From the NCBI GenBank assembly GCA_033032865.1, contig JAWHQI010000079.1, positions 8,250,501 to 8,314,500 on the forward strand: 64,000 nt of DNA, in the 5' to 3' direction. Shown one piece after another: positions 32,309 through 43,153 of this stretch (position 1 is the first letter of the stretch; each line of letters starts with the position of its first letter). This stretch comes from Dactylorhiza incarnata (Eukaryota; Streptophyta; Magnoliopsida; Asparagales; Orchidaceae). Under the pieces are notes generated by a model, which searched no databases, was not told the origin of the DNA, and saw only the letters and a list, made by a program, of their open reading frames with translations. The translations under genes and the position numbers were made by a program.

Positions 32309-34420
32309 TGTAACACCCCCGTCCGTTAAGAAGCATATAGCAGAAGGTCCGGCCGGGGCCCCACGCCATATACTACAAAACAAACGAAAACGTCACTTAA
32401 TTGAATATGCAACGACACTATACCACGAAGCCTAACTCAGAGCATTCTATGCGGAAGTAAAAGAGAGAGAGACAGAATTATAAACCACAAGACCCGAACT
32501 CGGGTATGTCCACTTCTATTAACTTGGAATAAAATGTTTTACAACACACAAAAGAGGCACGACGGCATTACAGTTTACCAACATCGGCGCGCAGGCCGGC
32601 CATACATGAAAACAGAAGAAAGGACAAAAGGCCTTCAAGGGCCGCAGCAGCGCAGGGGCTTCAGCCCGCCAAGGTCCCGCTCGGTCCAGCTCCTGTACAA
32701 CAAGCCCACCAAAGACGGTGGCAAAACAGGGCAACGGTCAGCTAAAGCTGACCAAGTTATAACGACCCCACCCGTTCGAGGGGGTGGCAGTTCTAAACGT
32801 CCCTGCAAAACAGTCTCAACAACATATATATATAAGAGTGCGACTAGACGAGCCCACAGCATTTCATACATATGCAACAACACAAACGTGGGAATGGCCC
32901 CCCACGTCCCGTGCTCTCAGGCACTCTTTGGTGTACTCCGCCTTCCACCACCATCCACTCTTGATGGCTTTGCCCTTCGAGGCTAAAGTCGGTGGCCCGA
33001 ATACCAGGACTCCCCCGTGCTTTAATTGTGAACATAACGTAGTCCGAAGACTCTGTCCCATTGCCTCCCGACATGCTGTCCGAGGCTTACTAATCAGGTG
33101 CTGCAATGGTGCGGTTTCAGGTTTGCCAAATGCCCGTTGTTCACAGCTCTCATTGTACAACACGAAAAGCGGGTATGGCGTCCCTTCATCCCAGGTATTC
33201 TCAATTAGCCGGCTCCACGGGCCGCTAAGTCATCCACCAGGACACCCCCAAAGGTCGGGTACACTGGCCTCAGATCCCCTCAACAGGTGGGCACAACAAC
33301 ATCACCAGAACTCAGTCTGGGAAGCTATCGCCCAGGCGACATTCACTGTCGCCAGCGACAGTGCACAAACCCTAATTTGGCTTCTAGCTGTGGGTGCTTC
33401 CCGGGGCACACCCCCAGGCGTTGCTTCACATGCAGAAGCACTCCCACTGCCTCAGAACACCCAAATTCACCAGAACCCAATTCTGGGAAGCTGTCGCCCA
33501 GGCGACAGTCACTGTCGCGCTAGCGACAGCTGGACAGAACTCCATTTCTGCCTTTTAACTTCGGGTGCTCCCCGGGGCACACCCCCGGGCGTTGCTGCGC
33601 ATGCAGTAGCACAATCTAGCCCTATGAGGCAAGTATAACAATGCGGGGTTTTTCCCCAGCACGCACAATACCACAAAGTATCACCAATCCGGACGAACCG
33701 TCTCGGATGGGCTTCACACAGCGCGCCTACGTCCATCTCACGCGTGGACTCTACATGAATGCAAGCTTTGACGGGGATAACATGAATCGACCCGTCGGAG
33801 GCACGACCTCACCCTTTTGGGTAGGGGCCTCAACGATGCAAGGGAAAGGACTAAGGCATGTCCAAAAGAGGGTAGAAAAGTTCGTTACCCTTAAACGCCG
33901 CTTTGAGCCAATGGCTCGACGTTCCACACGGATGGAAAGGAGCGCCTTGCCCTCCTCTACGCGTAGCCACCAACTTTGAAGGGATCGAATGAGTGTAGCT
34001 CCTCCAAACCCAAGCTCCAAGCTAGGGTTTACTATTCCTTCTTCTTCTCCAAGCTTCTCTCTCTCTCTCCAAAATAAAGCCTTAAGGAAAATAATGAAAA
34101 GAGGAGGATTTTTGGCCTTCAAAGCTGCCACCGAGCCTCCCAAGCCAAAACCAACCCCCAAAGTCAATAAGCAATCAATGCCCTTGATTTCGGCCACAAA
34201 GTCCAACTTTGAGCTGTCGCCGGGCGACAGCCATTGTCGCCTGGGCGACAGCGTTATGAACCGACTTTGACCTGCCAGCAACACTGCTGCATGACCCCAG
34301 TCACCTTATCGCTAGCGTTAGCTGCCACCCGACAACGCTATCGCCGGGCGACAGCCACTGTCGCCTAGGCGACAACGTTAAGAACTCCAAAAATTTACCT
34401 TCCTGATTTGGGGTCTTACA
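32309..34420 (-). repeat. 5' LTR of D (2112 bp)
   Basis: Same ends and order as 25292-27411, including the palindrome clusters at about 33327-33530 and 34215-34375 and a shorter TATATATATA stretch near 32824. Confidence 0.95.
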
Positions 34421-34425
34421 CCCCA

Positions 34426-34690
34426 GCTCGCCCCGCCCCTTCAAGGGGGCGAGCTCAGGAGGGGGGCGCCCTCCCAGCTCGCCCCACCCCTTCAAGGGGG
34501 CGAGCTCATGAGGGGGGCGCCCTCCCATCTCGCCCCGCCCCTTCAAGGGGGCGAGCTCAGGAGGGGGCGCCCTCCCAGCTCGCCCCGCCCCTTCAAGGGG
34601 GCGAGATCAGGAGGGGGGCGCCCTCCCAGCTCGCCCCGCCCCTTCAAGGGGGCGAACTCAGGAGGGGGGGCCCTCCCAGCTCGCCCCACC
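34426..34690 (+). repeat. 51-bp tandem repeats inside the H gag frame
   Basis: About five units of CAGCTCGCCCC.CCCCTTCAAGGGGGCGAGCTCAGGAGGGGG type. 51 bp is 17 codons, so the array keeps the gag frame as a Pro/Ser/Gly/Arg repeat (SSPRPFKGASSGGGRPP), except where a TGA or one-base changes break it. The unit resembles, in length and in its GCTCGCCCC/GGGGCGAGC arms, the U3 repeats of the same element. Confidence 0.85.
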
Positions 34691-34889
34691 CATTCTAGCC
34701 CAGTCCCAAAAGGGGGCGAGCGGGGAGGCATCCGGCCCCTACTCGCTCCACCCCAAAAGGAGTCGAGTGAATGTTAATGGTCGAGACCACCCCGGGTGGA
34801 GGCTATCCAATAGCCAGGCGAGCGCAGAGGCCAACAAGTCGACTTCGCGAGAGCAAGCAAGGGGGAACTTCAAAAGGAAAAGCTTAAAC

Positions 34890-35122
34890 TACCCAAGGTG
34901 GAGGCAGGGACCAAGGGCACCCCCTCCACCGCCTCCGCAAACTATGGCGATTGGCGGGGGAAGAAGGAGAAGAGCCAGGAAAGTAGAAAGAAGAGGAAGA
35001 GGAGGGGTAGGGTGGAGTTATCCTACTATGACTTCCACCGGGAAGAAGGTCACGCGACATCCACCTGCCCCGAGTTTTTGAAAATAAGGGAGGCAATGGG
35101 TCCGATGCAACAACGATACTAG
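34890..35122 (+). pseudogene. gag: C-terminal gag remnant of H with a damaged zinc knuckle
   Basis: Lys/Arg-rich (RGKKEKSQESRKKRKRRGR) followed by YYDFHREEGHATSTCPEF, the Tat-type Cys/His motif usually written YCDFHR..GHxTxxC. The first Cys is Tyr here, so zinc binding is probably lost. Stops at about 35120 and no protease follows. A comparable motif exists in A and B (EHHQVEG..CPDFWEARR), supporting Tat ancestry. Confidence 0.75.
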
Positions 35123-35289
35123 CCGAAGGGGATCGAGGAGGACAGGACCTAGGATGTTGGAGACGAAGAAAGGATATCCCGAGCTAAGTGGTGGCGACAA
35201 AAAATGCTTGTACCAGTAAATCCACGTAGTGCGATGGTTTGTTTTCATACTTAGTTCCTTTTTCTTGCATACAATATTATGACTAGCAA

Positions 35290-36356
35290 GGTGGTATATG
35301 TTTGGTGCTGGAATGCCCCAGATCGATTCCGCTCCCGGGCTCTCACTAGACGGGGGGTTCAGGTTGATCTCTGGAGAGGCTGGCAAGGTGGTATATGTTT
35401 GGTGCTAGAATGACCCAGATCGATTCTGCTCCCGGGCTCTCACTAGACGGGGGGTTCAGGTTGATCTCTGGAGAGGCTGGCAAGGTGGTATAAGTTTGGT
35501 GCTAGAATGCCCCAGATCGATTTCGCTCCCGGGCTCTCACTAGACGGGGGGTTCAGGTTGATCTCTGGAGAGGCTGGCAAGGTGGTATATGTTTGATGCT
35601 GGAATGCCCCAGATCGATTCCTCTCCCGGGCTCTCACTAGACGGGGGGTTCAGGTTGATCTCTGGAGAGACTGGCAAGGTGGTATATGTTTGGTGCTAGA
35701 ATGCCCCAGATCGATTCCGCTCCCGGGCTCTCACTAGACGGGGGGTTCAGGTTGATCTCTGGAGAGGCTGGAAAGGTGGTATATGTTTGGTGCTGGAATG
35801 CCCCAGATCGATTCCGCTCCCGGGCTCTCACTAGACGGGGGGTTCAGGTTGATCTCTGGAGAGGCTGGCAAGGTGGTATATGTTTGGTGCTGGAATTCCC
35901 CAGATCGATTCCGCTCCCGGGCTCTCACTAGACGGGGGGTTCAGGTTGATCTCTAGAGAGGCTGGCAGGGTGGTATATGTTTGATGCTGGAATACACCAG
36001 ATCGATTCCGCTCCCGGGCTCTCACTAGACGGGGGGTTCAGGTTGATCTTTGGAGAGGCTGGCAAGGTGGTATATGTTTGGTGCTGGAATGCCCCAGATC
36101 GATTCCGCTCTCGGGCTCTCACTAGACGGGGGGTTCAGGTTGATCTCTGGAGAGGCTGGCAAGGTGGTATATGTTTGGTGCTGGAATGCCCCATATCGAT
36201 TCCGCTCCCGGGCTCTCACTAGACGGGGGGTTCAGGTTGATCTCTGAAGAGGCTAGCAAGGTGGTATATGTTTGGTGCTGGAATGCCCCAGATCAATTCC
36301 GCTCCCGGGCTATCACTAGACGGGGGGTTCAGGTTGATCTCTGGAGAGGCTGGCAA
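35290..36356 (+). repeat. 97-bp tandem array (11 units) in the H 3' region
   Basis: Units start GGTGGTATATGTTTGGTGCTG and are spaced exactly 97 bp apart (35290, 35387, and so on) with a few substitutions each. Shared core: CCGGGCTCTCACTAG followed by GTTCAGGTTGATCTCTGGAG. The overlapping open frames on both strands are a by-product of the repeat and show no gene features. Confidence 0.95.
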
Positions 36357-38880
36357 GGTGATAAGTCTTTGGTGCTGCAGTTCCCCTCGGATGGTTCCGC
36401 TGACCGGGCTCTCACTAGCCAGCAGGTTCAGGTTGACCTCCCAGGGAGGCTATGTTCTTCACCCCTCGGATGGTTACGCTGACCGGGCTCTCACTTGCCG
36501 GCAGGTGCAGGTTGACCTCCAAGGGAGGCTATGTTATTTTCCCCTCGGATGGTTCCGCTGACCGGGCTCTCACTAGCCGGCAGAGTTGGAAGACCTCTCG
36601 GGGAGGCTATGTATTTTTCTCGAGGTGGTCTCGCTAGCCGGGCTCTCACTAGCCGGTAGGGTTGGAAGACCTCTCAGGGAGGCTAGGTATTTTTCTCGAG
36701 GTGGTCTCGCTAGCCGGGCTCTCACTAGCCGGCAGAGTTGGAAGACCTCTCGGTGAGGCTATGTATTTTTCCCGAGGTGGTCTCGCTAGTCGGGATCTCA
36801 CTAGCCGGCAGGGTTGGAAGACCTCTCAGGGAGGCTATGTATTTTTCCCCCGAGGTGGTCTCGCTAGCCGGGCTCTCACTAGCCGGCAGAGTTGGAAGAC
36901 CTCTCTGGGAGGCTATGTATTTTCCCCCGAGGTGGTCTCGCTAGCCGGGCTCTCACTAGCCGGCAGAGTTGGAAGACTTCTCGGGGACGCTATATATTTT
37001 CCCCCGAGGTGGCCTCGCTAGACGGGCTCTCACTAGCCGGCAGAGTTGGAAGACCTCTCGGGGAGGCTATGTATTTTTACCCGAGGTTGTCTCGCTAGCC
37101 GGGCTCTCACTAGTCGGCAGGGTTGGAAGACCTCTCGGGGAGGCTAGGTATTTTTCCCGAGGTGGTCTCGCTAGCCGGGCTCTCACTAGCCGGCAGGGTT
37201 GGAAGACCTCTCGGGGAGGCTATGTATTTTTCCCCCGAGGTGGTCTCGCTAGCCGGGCTCTCACTAGCCTGCAGAGTTGGAAGACCTCTCGGGGAGGCTA
37301 TGTATTTTCCCCCGAGGTGGTCTCGCTAGCCGGACTCTCACTAGCCGGCAGAGTTGGAAGACCTCTCGGGGAGGCTATGTATTTTCCCCCGAGGTGGTCT
37401 CGCTAGCCGGGCTCTCACTAGCCGGCAAAGTTGGAAGACCTCTCGGGGAGGCTATGTATTTTTCCCCGAGGTGGTCTCGCTAGCCGGGCTCTCACTAGCC
37501 GGCAGGGTTGGAAGACCTCTCGGGGAGGCTATGTATTTTCCCCCGATGTGGTCTCGCTAGCCGGGCTCTCACTAGCTGGCAGAGTTGAAAGACCTCTCGG
37601 GGAGGCTATGTATTTTCCCCCGAGGTGGTCTCGCTAGCCGGACTCTCACTAGCCGGCAGAGTTGGAAGACCTCTCGGGGAGGCTATGTATTTTTCCCCAA
37701 GTTGGTCTCGCTAGCCGGGCTCTCACTAGCCGGCAGGGTTGGAAGACCTCTCGGGGAGGCTATGTATTTTTCCCCCGAGGCGGTCTCACTAGTCGGGCTC
37801 TCACTAGCCGGCAGAGTTGGAAGACCTCTCGGGGAGGCTATGTATTTTTCCCTGAGGTGGTCTCGCTAGCCGGGCTCTCACTAGCCGGCAGGGTTGGAAG
37901 ACCTCTCGGGGAGGCTATGTATTTTCCCCCGAGGTGGTCTCGCTAGCCGGGCTCTCACTAGCCGGCAGAGTTGGAAGACCTCTCGGGGAGGCGATGTATT
38001 TTCCCCCGAGGTGGTCTCGCTAGCCGGGCTCTCACTAGCCGGCAAAGTTGGAAGACCTCTCGGGGAGGCTATGTATTTTTCCCTGAGGTGGTCTCGCTAG
38101 CCGGGCTCTCACTAGCCGGCAGGGTTGGAAGACCTCTCGGGGAGGCTATGTATTTTCCCCCGATGTGGTCTCGCTAGCCGGGCTCTCACTAGCTGGCAGA
38201 GTTGAAAGACCTCTCGGGGAGGCTATGTATTTTCCCCCGAGGTGGTCTCGCTAGCCGGACTCTCACTAGCCGGCAGAGTTGGAAGACCTCTCGGGGAGGC
38301 TATGTATTTTTCCCCAAGTTGGTCTCGCTAGCCGTGCTCTCACTAGCCGGCAGGGTTGGAAGACCTCTCGGGGAGGCTATGTATTTTTCCCCTGAGGTGG
38401 TCTCACTAGCCGGGCTCTCACTAGCCGGCAGAGTTGGAAGACCTCTCGGGGAGGCTATGTACTTTTCCCCGAGGTGGTCTCGCTAGCCGGGCTCTCACTA
38501 GCCGGCAGGGTTGGAAGACCTCTCGGGGAGGCTATGTATTTTCCCCCGAGGTGGTCTCGCTAGCCGGGCTCTCACTAGCCGGCAGAGTTGAAAGACCTCT
38601 CGGGGAGGCTATGTATTTTCCCCCGAGGTGGTCTCGCTAGCCGGGCTCTCACTAGCCGGCAGAGTTGGAAGACCTCTCGGGGAGGCTATGTATTTTTCCC
38701 CTAGGTGGTCTCGCTAGTCGGGCTCTCACTAGCCGGCAGGGTTGGAAGACCTCTCAGGGAGGCTATTTATTTTTCCCCCAAGGTGGTCCGGCTAGCCGGG
38801 CTCTCACTAGTCGGCAGGGATGGAGGACCTCTCGAGGAGGCTTTATGTTTCCTCTCAAAGTAGCTCCATTAGCCGGATTC
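36357..38880 (+). repeat. 77-79-bp tandem array (about 32 units) in the H 3' region
   Basis: Begins with two or three 79-bp units that still carry GTTCAGGTTGA of the 97-bp family, then settles to 77-bp units (CTAGCCGGGCTCTCACTAG, GTTGGAAGACCTCTCGGGGAG, GGCTATGTATTTT). A block at about 37553-38160 recurs 617 bp later (eight units), a higher-order duplication. The last units decay before 38958. Satellite-like, with no coding evidence. Confidence 0.95.
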
Positions 38881-38957
38881 CCAGCGACGCTCGTCGAATA
38901 TGCGGGGTTGGATGTTTCTTTCCGAGCGCGTACCTCGCTCGAAAAGAGCTGGGATTG

Positions 38958-39901
38958 TGTACAACCCTGAATTCGCCGAGTGTTTTTCCGAGACCCATGA
39001 GTCCATTAGAACATTGTGTGGTAACATAGGCGCAGGCAGGAAGAGTATGGGTCGAGGGGGGCGAGCAGGGTGGGAGCCAGCCCCCTGGCTCGACCCAGAG
39101 CCCTTAGGGGGCGATCCGGGAGGGGGCCAGGCCCCTGGCTCGCCCCAGAGCCCTTAGGGGGTGAGCCGGGAGGGGGCCCAACCCCCTGGCTCGCCCCAGA
39201 GCCCTTAGGTGGCGAGCTGGGAGGGGGCCAAGCCCCTGGCTCGCCCCAAAGCCCTTAGGGGGCGAGCTGGGAGGGGGCCAAGCCCCTGGCTCTCCCCAGA
39301 GCCCTTAGAGGGCGAGCCGGGAGGGGGCCCAAGCCCCTGGCTCGGCCCAAAGCCCTTAGGGGGCGAGCCGGGAGGGGGCCCAAGCCCCTGGCTCGCCCCA
39401 GAACCCTTAGGGGGAGAGCCGGGAGGGGGGCCAGCCCCCTGGCTCGCCCCAGCTCTGAAGTAGGAGGCGGTCTGCGTTTAGCGTCTCAGAACAGCAGGAC
39501 TTGGCTATCCGTGGCCACTTCCGGGGGTATGTTGGTATTTTCAGGGACCGGTTTTTGGTTATTTGCAGCCCAACTTCAGAAATCCTATAAATAGGACCAA
39601 GGGGGCATCATTTGGAGGAAAGGTCATTCTTGACTAGCTCTCTCCCTCTCTCTCCCTCTCCAAGTCTCTCTAGTGGGTGAGGAGAGCTTCCAGTGGTGCC
39701 CAAGATTAGTAGTGGCTTGGGAGGGGAAGTTCCTAAGGGGCTTCCGGGTATGTGGAGGGACCTCCCCACTAAGCCCTTGGTCCAGTCCATAGTTCCTCAA
39801 CCTTCAACCTAGAGCTCTCCCTTGGGGGGAGTAAGGGTTGGTCGCCCCTCATCTCGGTGAGGGCCCCGAACTCCACAGAGGCCGAGAAATCGGTTTCAAC
39901 A
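38958..39901 (+). repeat. 3' LTR of H (944 bp)
   Basis: TGTACAACCCTGAATT to GTTTCAACA. U3 repeats at 39060-39450 and TATA box at 39584-39593; same layout as the 5' LTR. No distinct polypurine tract was recognised just before it. Confidence 0.93.
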
Positions 39902-39906
39902 CTGAG

Positions 39907-40154
39907 GAGGGCCACCATCCTCGGACGAATTCACACGATGAGGCGAAGTTGTTGTGCCCTCCGCGCGAGGAAGAAGCACTTCTCCCATGGTCTCCTCCAG
40001 ATGTCGAGCGAACACTTCAAAATCTACTCTTGTCACAAACTTGTTGCCTCCTGTCGAGTTACCAGCAGCTCCTTCATGGTCTCCAACTTCGACCATCTCG
40101 CCTTCTTGCTAGACTTTCTTCCTCAGACTACGATCCACGCTCACTTCACCAAAG
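39907..40154 (-). other. Leader of Tat element B
   Basis: Matches the leader of A (19660-19830), including GAAGAAGCACTTCTCCCATGG. Noncoding, with the primer site at 40138-40151. Confidence 0.8.
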
Positions 40155-40797
40155 TGTTGAATCCAGGAAAATCCTGACTCCAAAATTTGGATCAATGCAG
40201 CAGGAGGCTACTCGTCCAACGGTCCAACTAGACGGCTTGACTGGCAACAACAAAGGGACTAGAACGGCAACAGGACCCCAGGTGATATGGCAGGGAGGTC
40301 CCACCATGTATCCAGAAGCTCAGAAGAGACTTCTCCTCCACAACCAAAGATGGCCGAGCAGGATACGAGGAAGGCACCAACTGGTGAGTATCTAGTACGA
40401 TGGTCGAGGGTGATAGTCAAGATCTCAGGGGGACAAGTCTTCGAAAAAAGGGTTCTGAAAGCTCAGCCAAAAGGTGTCAATCCAAGTACCCATGGGTCCT
40501 ATTTATAGGAAAACAAAAGGGCAGGGGGGTTATTTATAGCCCAGCCCTGCCCGGTGTCTACGTGATATTGAGGGAATCTCGCCTAGCTTCGGCGAGCATC
40601 TCCTATGGTCGCCTACCTGGCGAGTATAAGGGGTTTGGCCGCACATGCTCACCTATACTCGCACAGGCCTTCCGCTGCCTCTGCTTGTTGGGTTGTCTTC
40701 AGTCTTTGACTCATGTCCTCTGTGTTGACCTTCTCCATGGTTTTTGCCTGGATTTAATCTGGTTATCTGCACCCCAACCTTCCAGTAGCTTCCAGCA
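40155..40797 (-). repeat. 5' LTR of B (643 bp)
   Basis: Plus TGTTGAATCC to CTTCCAGCA, as in A. The minus-strand TATA (CTATAAATAGG) is at about 40499-40509; CTCGCC/GGCGAG half-sites lie at 40577-40665. It has small deletions relative to the A LTR. Confidence 0.9.
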
Positions 40798-41369
40798 GTC
40801 AACCCGCCAGCTCACCTCCTTCAACCCGCCAGCTCACCTCCTTCAACCCGCCAGCCAACCTGCCAGCCCACCCTCCAAACATCTAAATGCATCCCCCATT
40901 TTGCCTATAAATAAGGGGCTTTTCTGGTTTTAGAGGTTCATTTTTTCAAACATAAGTAAGAGTGTATATAAGAGGTTTTTATGAGTGTATATGAGAGGTT
41001 ATGAGTGTTTGTGAGTTAATTTTGTGTATTTTCTTGCTCTTGTTTGAGTGCGGAGTTATGCTGGATGGAGATGTCATGTTGAGTAGCTAAGGCTAGGTGT
41101 TGATTGATTCTTCTATAAAGGCATCCCCAAAGGGTGGCGATAATTCTTTCCTCTTGTAGCATAGGAATGTTAGACAAAAACCTGAGCCTAAGGAATCTTT
41201 CCTGCATGGGCCCAGGTTGTTTGACGTTCCAAGGCATGCTGTTAGCGATCATGATGATATGGGCGTTCCTTTGCTTGTAAATAGCTCCTCCAAGTTTAAC
41301 CTTTCTTATAAAAGTTGTAATCTCAATTTTAGAAATAAAAGTACTTTATTTCCATCTTCTTGTTCTTCT

Positions 41370-41970
41370 TTTCTTAATGTTGTGTGTGTGAGTGTGGTAA
41401 TTTAGTTCTTTTCTTTCCATTTATTTTTTCCTTTTCATAAGTAGTGTGTGTGAGTGTAAATTTTATTTCCTTTTAATTTAGTTTTTTTTATTATGTTGTG
41501 TGTGTGAGTGTATGAGTGTAATTATTTTGTTTTTATTTTAGTTTTCCTTTATGTTAGTGTGTGTGGGTGTATGAGAGTAATTTGCTTTTTATCTTTTAAA
41601 TTAGTTGTTTTCAAGTTTATGTGTGTGAGTGCATGAGTTTTATCTTTTGTTTTTCTTTTTTTAACTTAGTTTCATTTATGAATGTGTGTGTGTGTGTGTG
41701 TGAGAGATTAAATTATTTACTTTCTTTAAAATTAGTTGTTTTTATGCTTGTGTGTGTGAGTGTTTGAGTGCTAGTTTTTGCTTTCATTAAATTAGCTTTT
41801 CATTATTGTAGAGTGGGTGTGTGTATGAGTTTAAATTGTGCTTTATTCCCAATTTAGTTTGTCTGCTTTCCTTCAATTCAAAGTAGAGTGTGTGTGTGTG
41901 TGTGTATGAGATAATTTTTCTGCTTTCTTTTAATTAAGTTTTCAATTCTCGTAAAGTGTGTGAGTTTTCA
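41370..41970 (+). repeat. Degenerate ~65-bp repeats with TGTGTGAGTG cores in N
   Basis: About ten cores of (TG)n-GAGTG(T/C)ATGAGT alternate with T-rich segments containing TTTAGTTTT, spaced roughly 60-70 bp apart. Probably a microsatellite-derived LTR expansion. Confidence 0.75.
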
Positions 41971-42285
41971 ATTAGTGTATTTTTGTTGTTTTTCTTTCCA
42001 ATTGCCCTTTTTTGTTTCCACTAAACGCACACAGCCCTAATTATCATCATTTTTGCTCTTTAAAATTTACAAACTTAAATCAAACTCTTTTTTCGTTAAG
42101 ATAATAGCTCATTCCTAACAAGTAGAAGTAATAAACACGATCCAGAAAAATACGACCTTGATATTTTCTAAAAATATCATATACTATACGTGATAAGGTA
42201 TACTTGCCTTTATCGAAAGATTAGTTTGTATAAATCATACAAAAGCTCTGCAAAAAGCCTCTTTTTTTATAAAACTTAAAGTTTT

Positions 42286-42302
42286 CGGCGCCGTCTCTGG
42301 GG
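42286..42302 (+). promoter_or_regulatory. Athila-type primer-binding site of N
   Basis: CGGCGCCGTCTCTGGGG; the usual Athila form is TGGCGCCGTTGCCGGGG, complementary to Asp tRNA. The match is partial. Confidence 0.6.
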
Positions 42303-43058
42303 CGTAATCTGTAAGACCCCCCTCCCGGAACACAAGACACGGCCGAGGGGAGTCTTATGCCCAGGACAGCCGCCTTGCGGAAGCGCCAGCACACGAGCTA
42401 GCCTCCCCCACAAGACGCCTATCCTGCCGGCCAAACCAACTAAACAGCGCAAACCATCAATAAAAGAAAGCATTAAAAGCCATAGATTCACAATAAGTAA
42501 TAATGTCCAAACAGTAAGTACCAGAAAGACAGAACTACACAAGCCCCTGCAAATCATCAGAGTATCAAGCGAAAATCCCCAAGGGCTACATCTCAAAACA
42601 CTCACTCGCCTCTGTCACTGACGGTAGCCAAGGTATCATGGTCTCTGGCCCTGTCACCCTGACCTGACTATCCTCCTCCAGCACCATGCACTGCTGCTCT
42701 AAGATACACTCCTAAAAAAGAGGGACGTAGCAATCGTTAGTCATAAAGACTAAGTGGCTTCACATCCGCTCCCCTGGCGACTCCAAGGCACCGGGTGGAA
42801 GGAAAGGAAGAAAAGCTGCAATATAAGCAATAATATATACAAGCAGTTGACAGGAATGGTTTTTCATATATGTCGGTTGTTTAAGTACGCAAGTACTTGC
42901 AATGGCACTAACTAAGTTGTTCATAAGTATATAAGTAGCAATGGTTATAAATGCAAGTACTAGCATCAGGTATAAGAAGCACAACTAACAAGTAATATAG
43001 CAATGACAGAATGTAAGCAAGTCATGAAAAAGTACAGAAGTAAGCAGTTCATATCGTA

Positions 43059-43153
43059 CCTTAACTTATATGAATTCCCATACAAACTTATAAGTTAAGG
43101 ATTCCAATTTGAGACCCATCATATAAAAGAGCCCATACTAATTTATATGATGG
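43059..43153. repeat. Pair of perfect 12-bp stems in the I LTR
   Basis: CCTTAACTTATA (43059-43070) with TATAAGTTAAGG (43089-43100), and CCATCATATAAA (43116-43127) with TTTATATGATGG (43142-43153). Both are kept without change in the other LTR (from 57225). Confidence 0.85.

Larger units (their letters stand above)
25292..34420 (-). mobile_element. Element D: full-length Ty3 chromovirus
   Basis: LTRs of 2120 and 2112 bp, initiator-Met primer site, gag-protease-RT-RNase H-integrase on the minus strand, polypurine tract, and a perfect CCCCA duplication (25287-25291/34421-34425). Integrase lies last, as in Ty3 elements, with a chromodomain-like C-terminus. Four premature stops and one frameshift make it non-functional; a possible short intron lies between gag and protease. 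The LTRs are very similar by eye. Confidence 0.95.
24047..39901 (+). mobile_element. Element H: non-autonomous Tat-like LTR element with satellite-like arrays
   Basis: LTRs 24047-24987 (941 bp) and 38958-39901 (944 bp), both TGTACA..TTTCAACA; flanks CCGAG (24042-24046) and CTGAG (39902-39906), one mismatch. After removing nested D the internal region is about 4.8 kb: primer site, a short gag (25036-25291 plus 34426-35122), then only tandem repeats (35290-38880). There is no pol. The primer site matches A and B. Confidence 0.92.
20494..40797 (-). mobile_element. Element B: second Tat copy, interrupted by H
   Basis: 5' LTR 40797-40155, primer site and leader to 39902, then (after insertion H) gag from 23960, protease, RT and the first part of RNase H. 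It stops abruptly at 20494, where the A LTR begins in the middle of RNase H. Alignment with A (19640-19670) shows that the sequence at 24046 and the sequence around 39966 were once joined. Either A inserted into B and the rest of B was lost or fused downstream (see 9110), or the pair arose by unequal recombination. Confidence 0.85.
40798..42309 (+). mobile_element. Element N: Athila-like LTR end and primer site
   Basis: Contains a TATA box (CTATAAATAAGG, 40904-40915) just after 22-bp repeats (CAACCCGCCAGCTCACCTCC, about 40802-40865), a leader-like stretch, a TG-rich array, and the conserved end AAAACTTAAAGTTTT followed by GGCGCCGTCTCTGGGG. The last part strongly resembles Athila 5' LTR ends with an Asp-tRNA primer site. 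Truncated by I at 42309; no gene remains. Confidence 0.6.

Noticed and set aside
32784..33638. 284-codon plus-strand frame
   Set aside because: Antisense within the D LTR; the other LTR has it broken and no motif is recognisable.
35443..36219. Six 64-codon minus-strand frames in a row, and the regular array as a possible CRISPR
   Set aside because: The frames follow the 97-bp repeat. Units are contiguous without unique spacers, and this is plant nuclear DNA, so no CRISPR.
36452..38970. Many overlapping 68-145-codon plus-strand frames with similar proteins
   Set aside because: They are by-products of 77-bp repeats lacking in-phase stops; the frame shifts with every unit and no start, domain or conservation pattern supports a gene.
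42276..42605. 109-codon minus frame resembling a membrane protein, present also near 56407-56625
   Set aside because: It spans the LTR end of I; it is repeated because the LTR is repeated, and the hydrophobic stretch is broken in the second copy.
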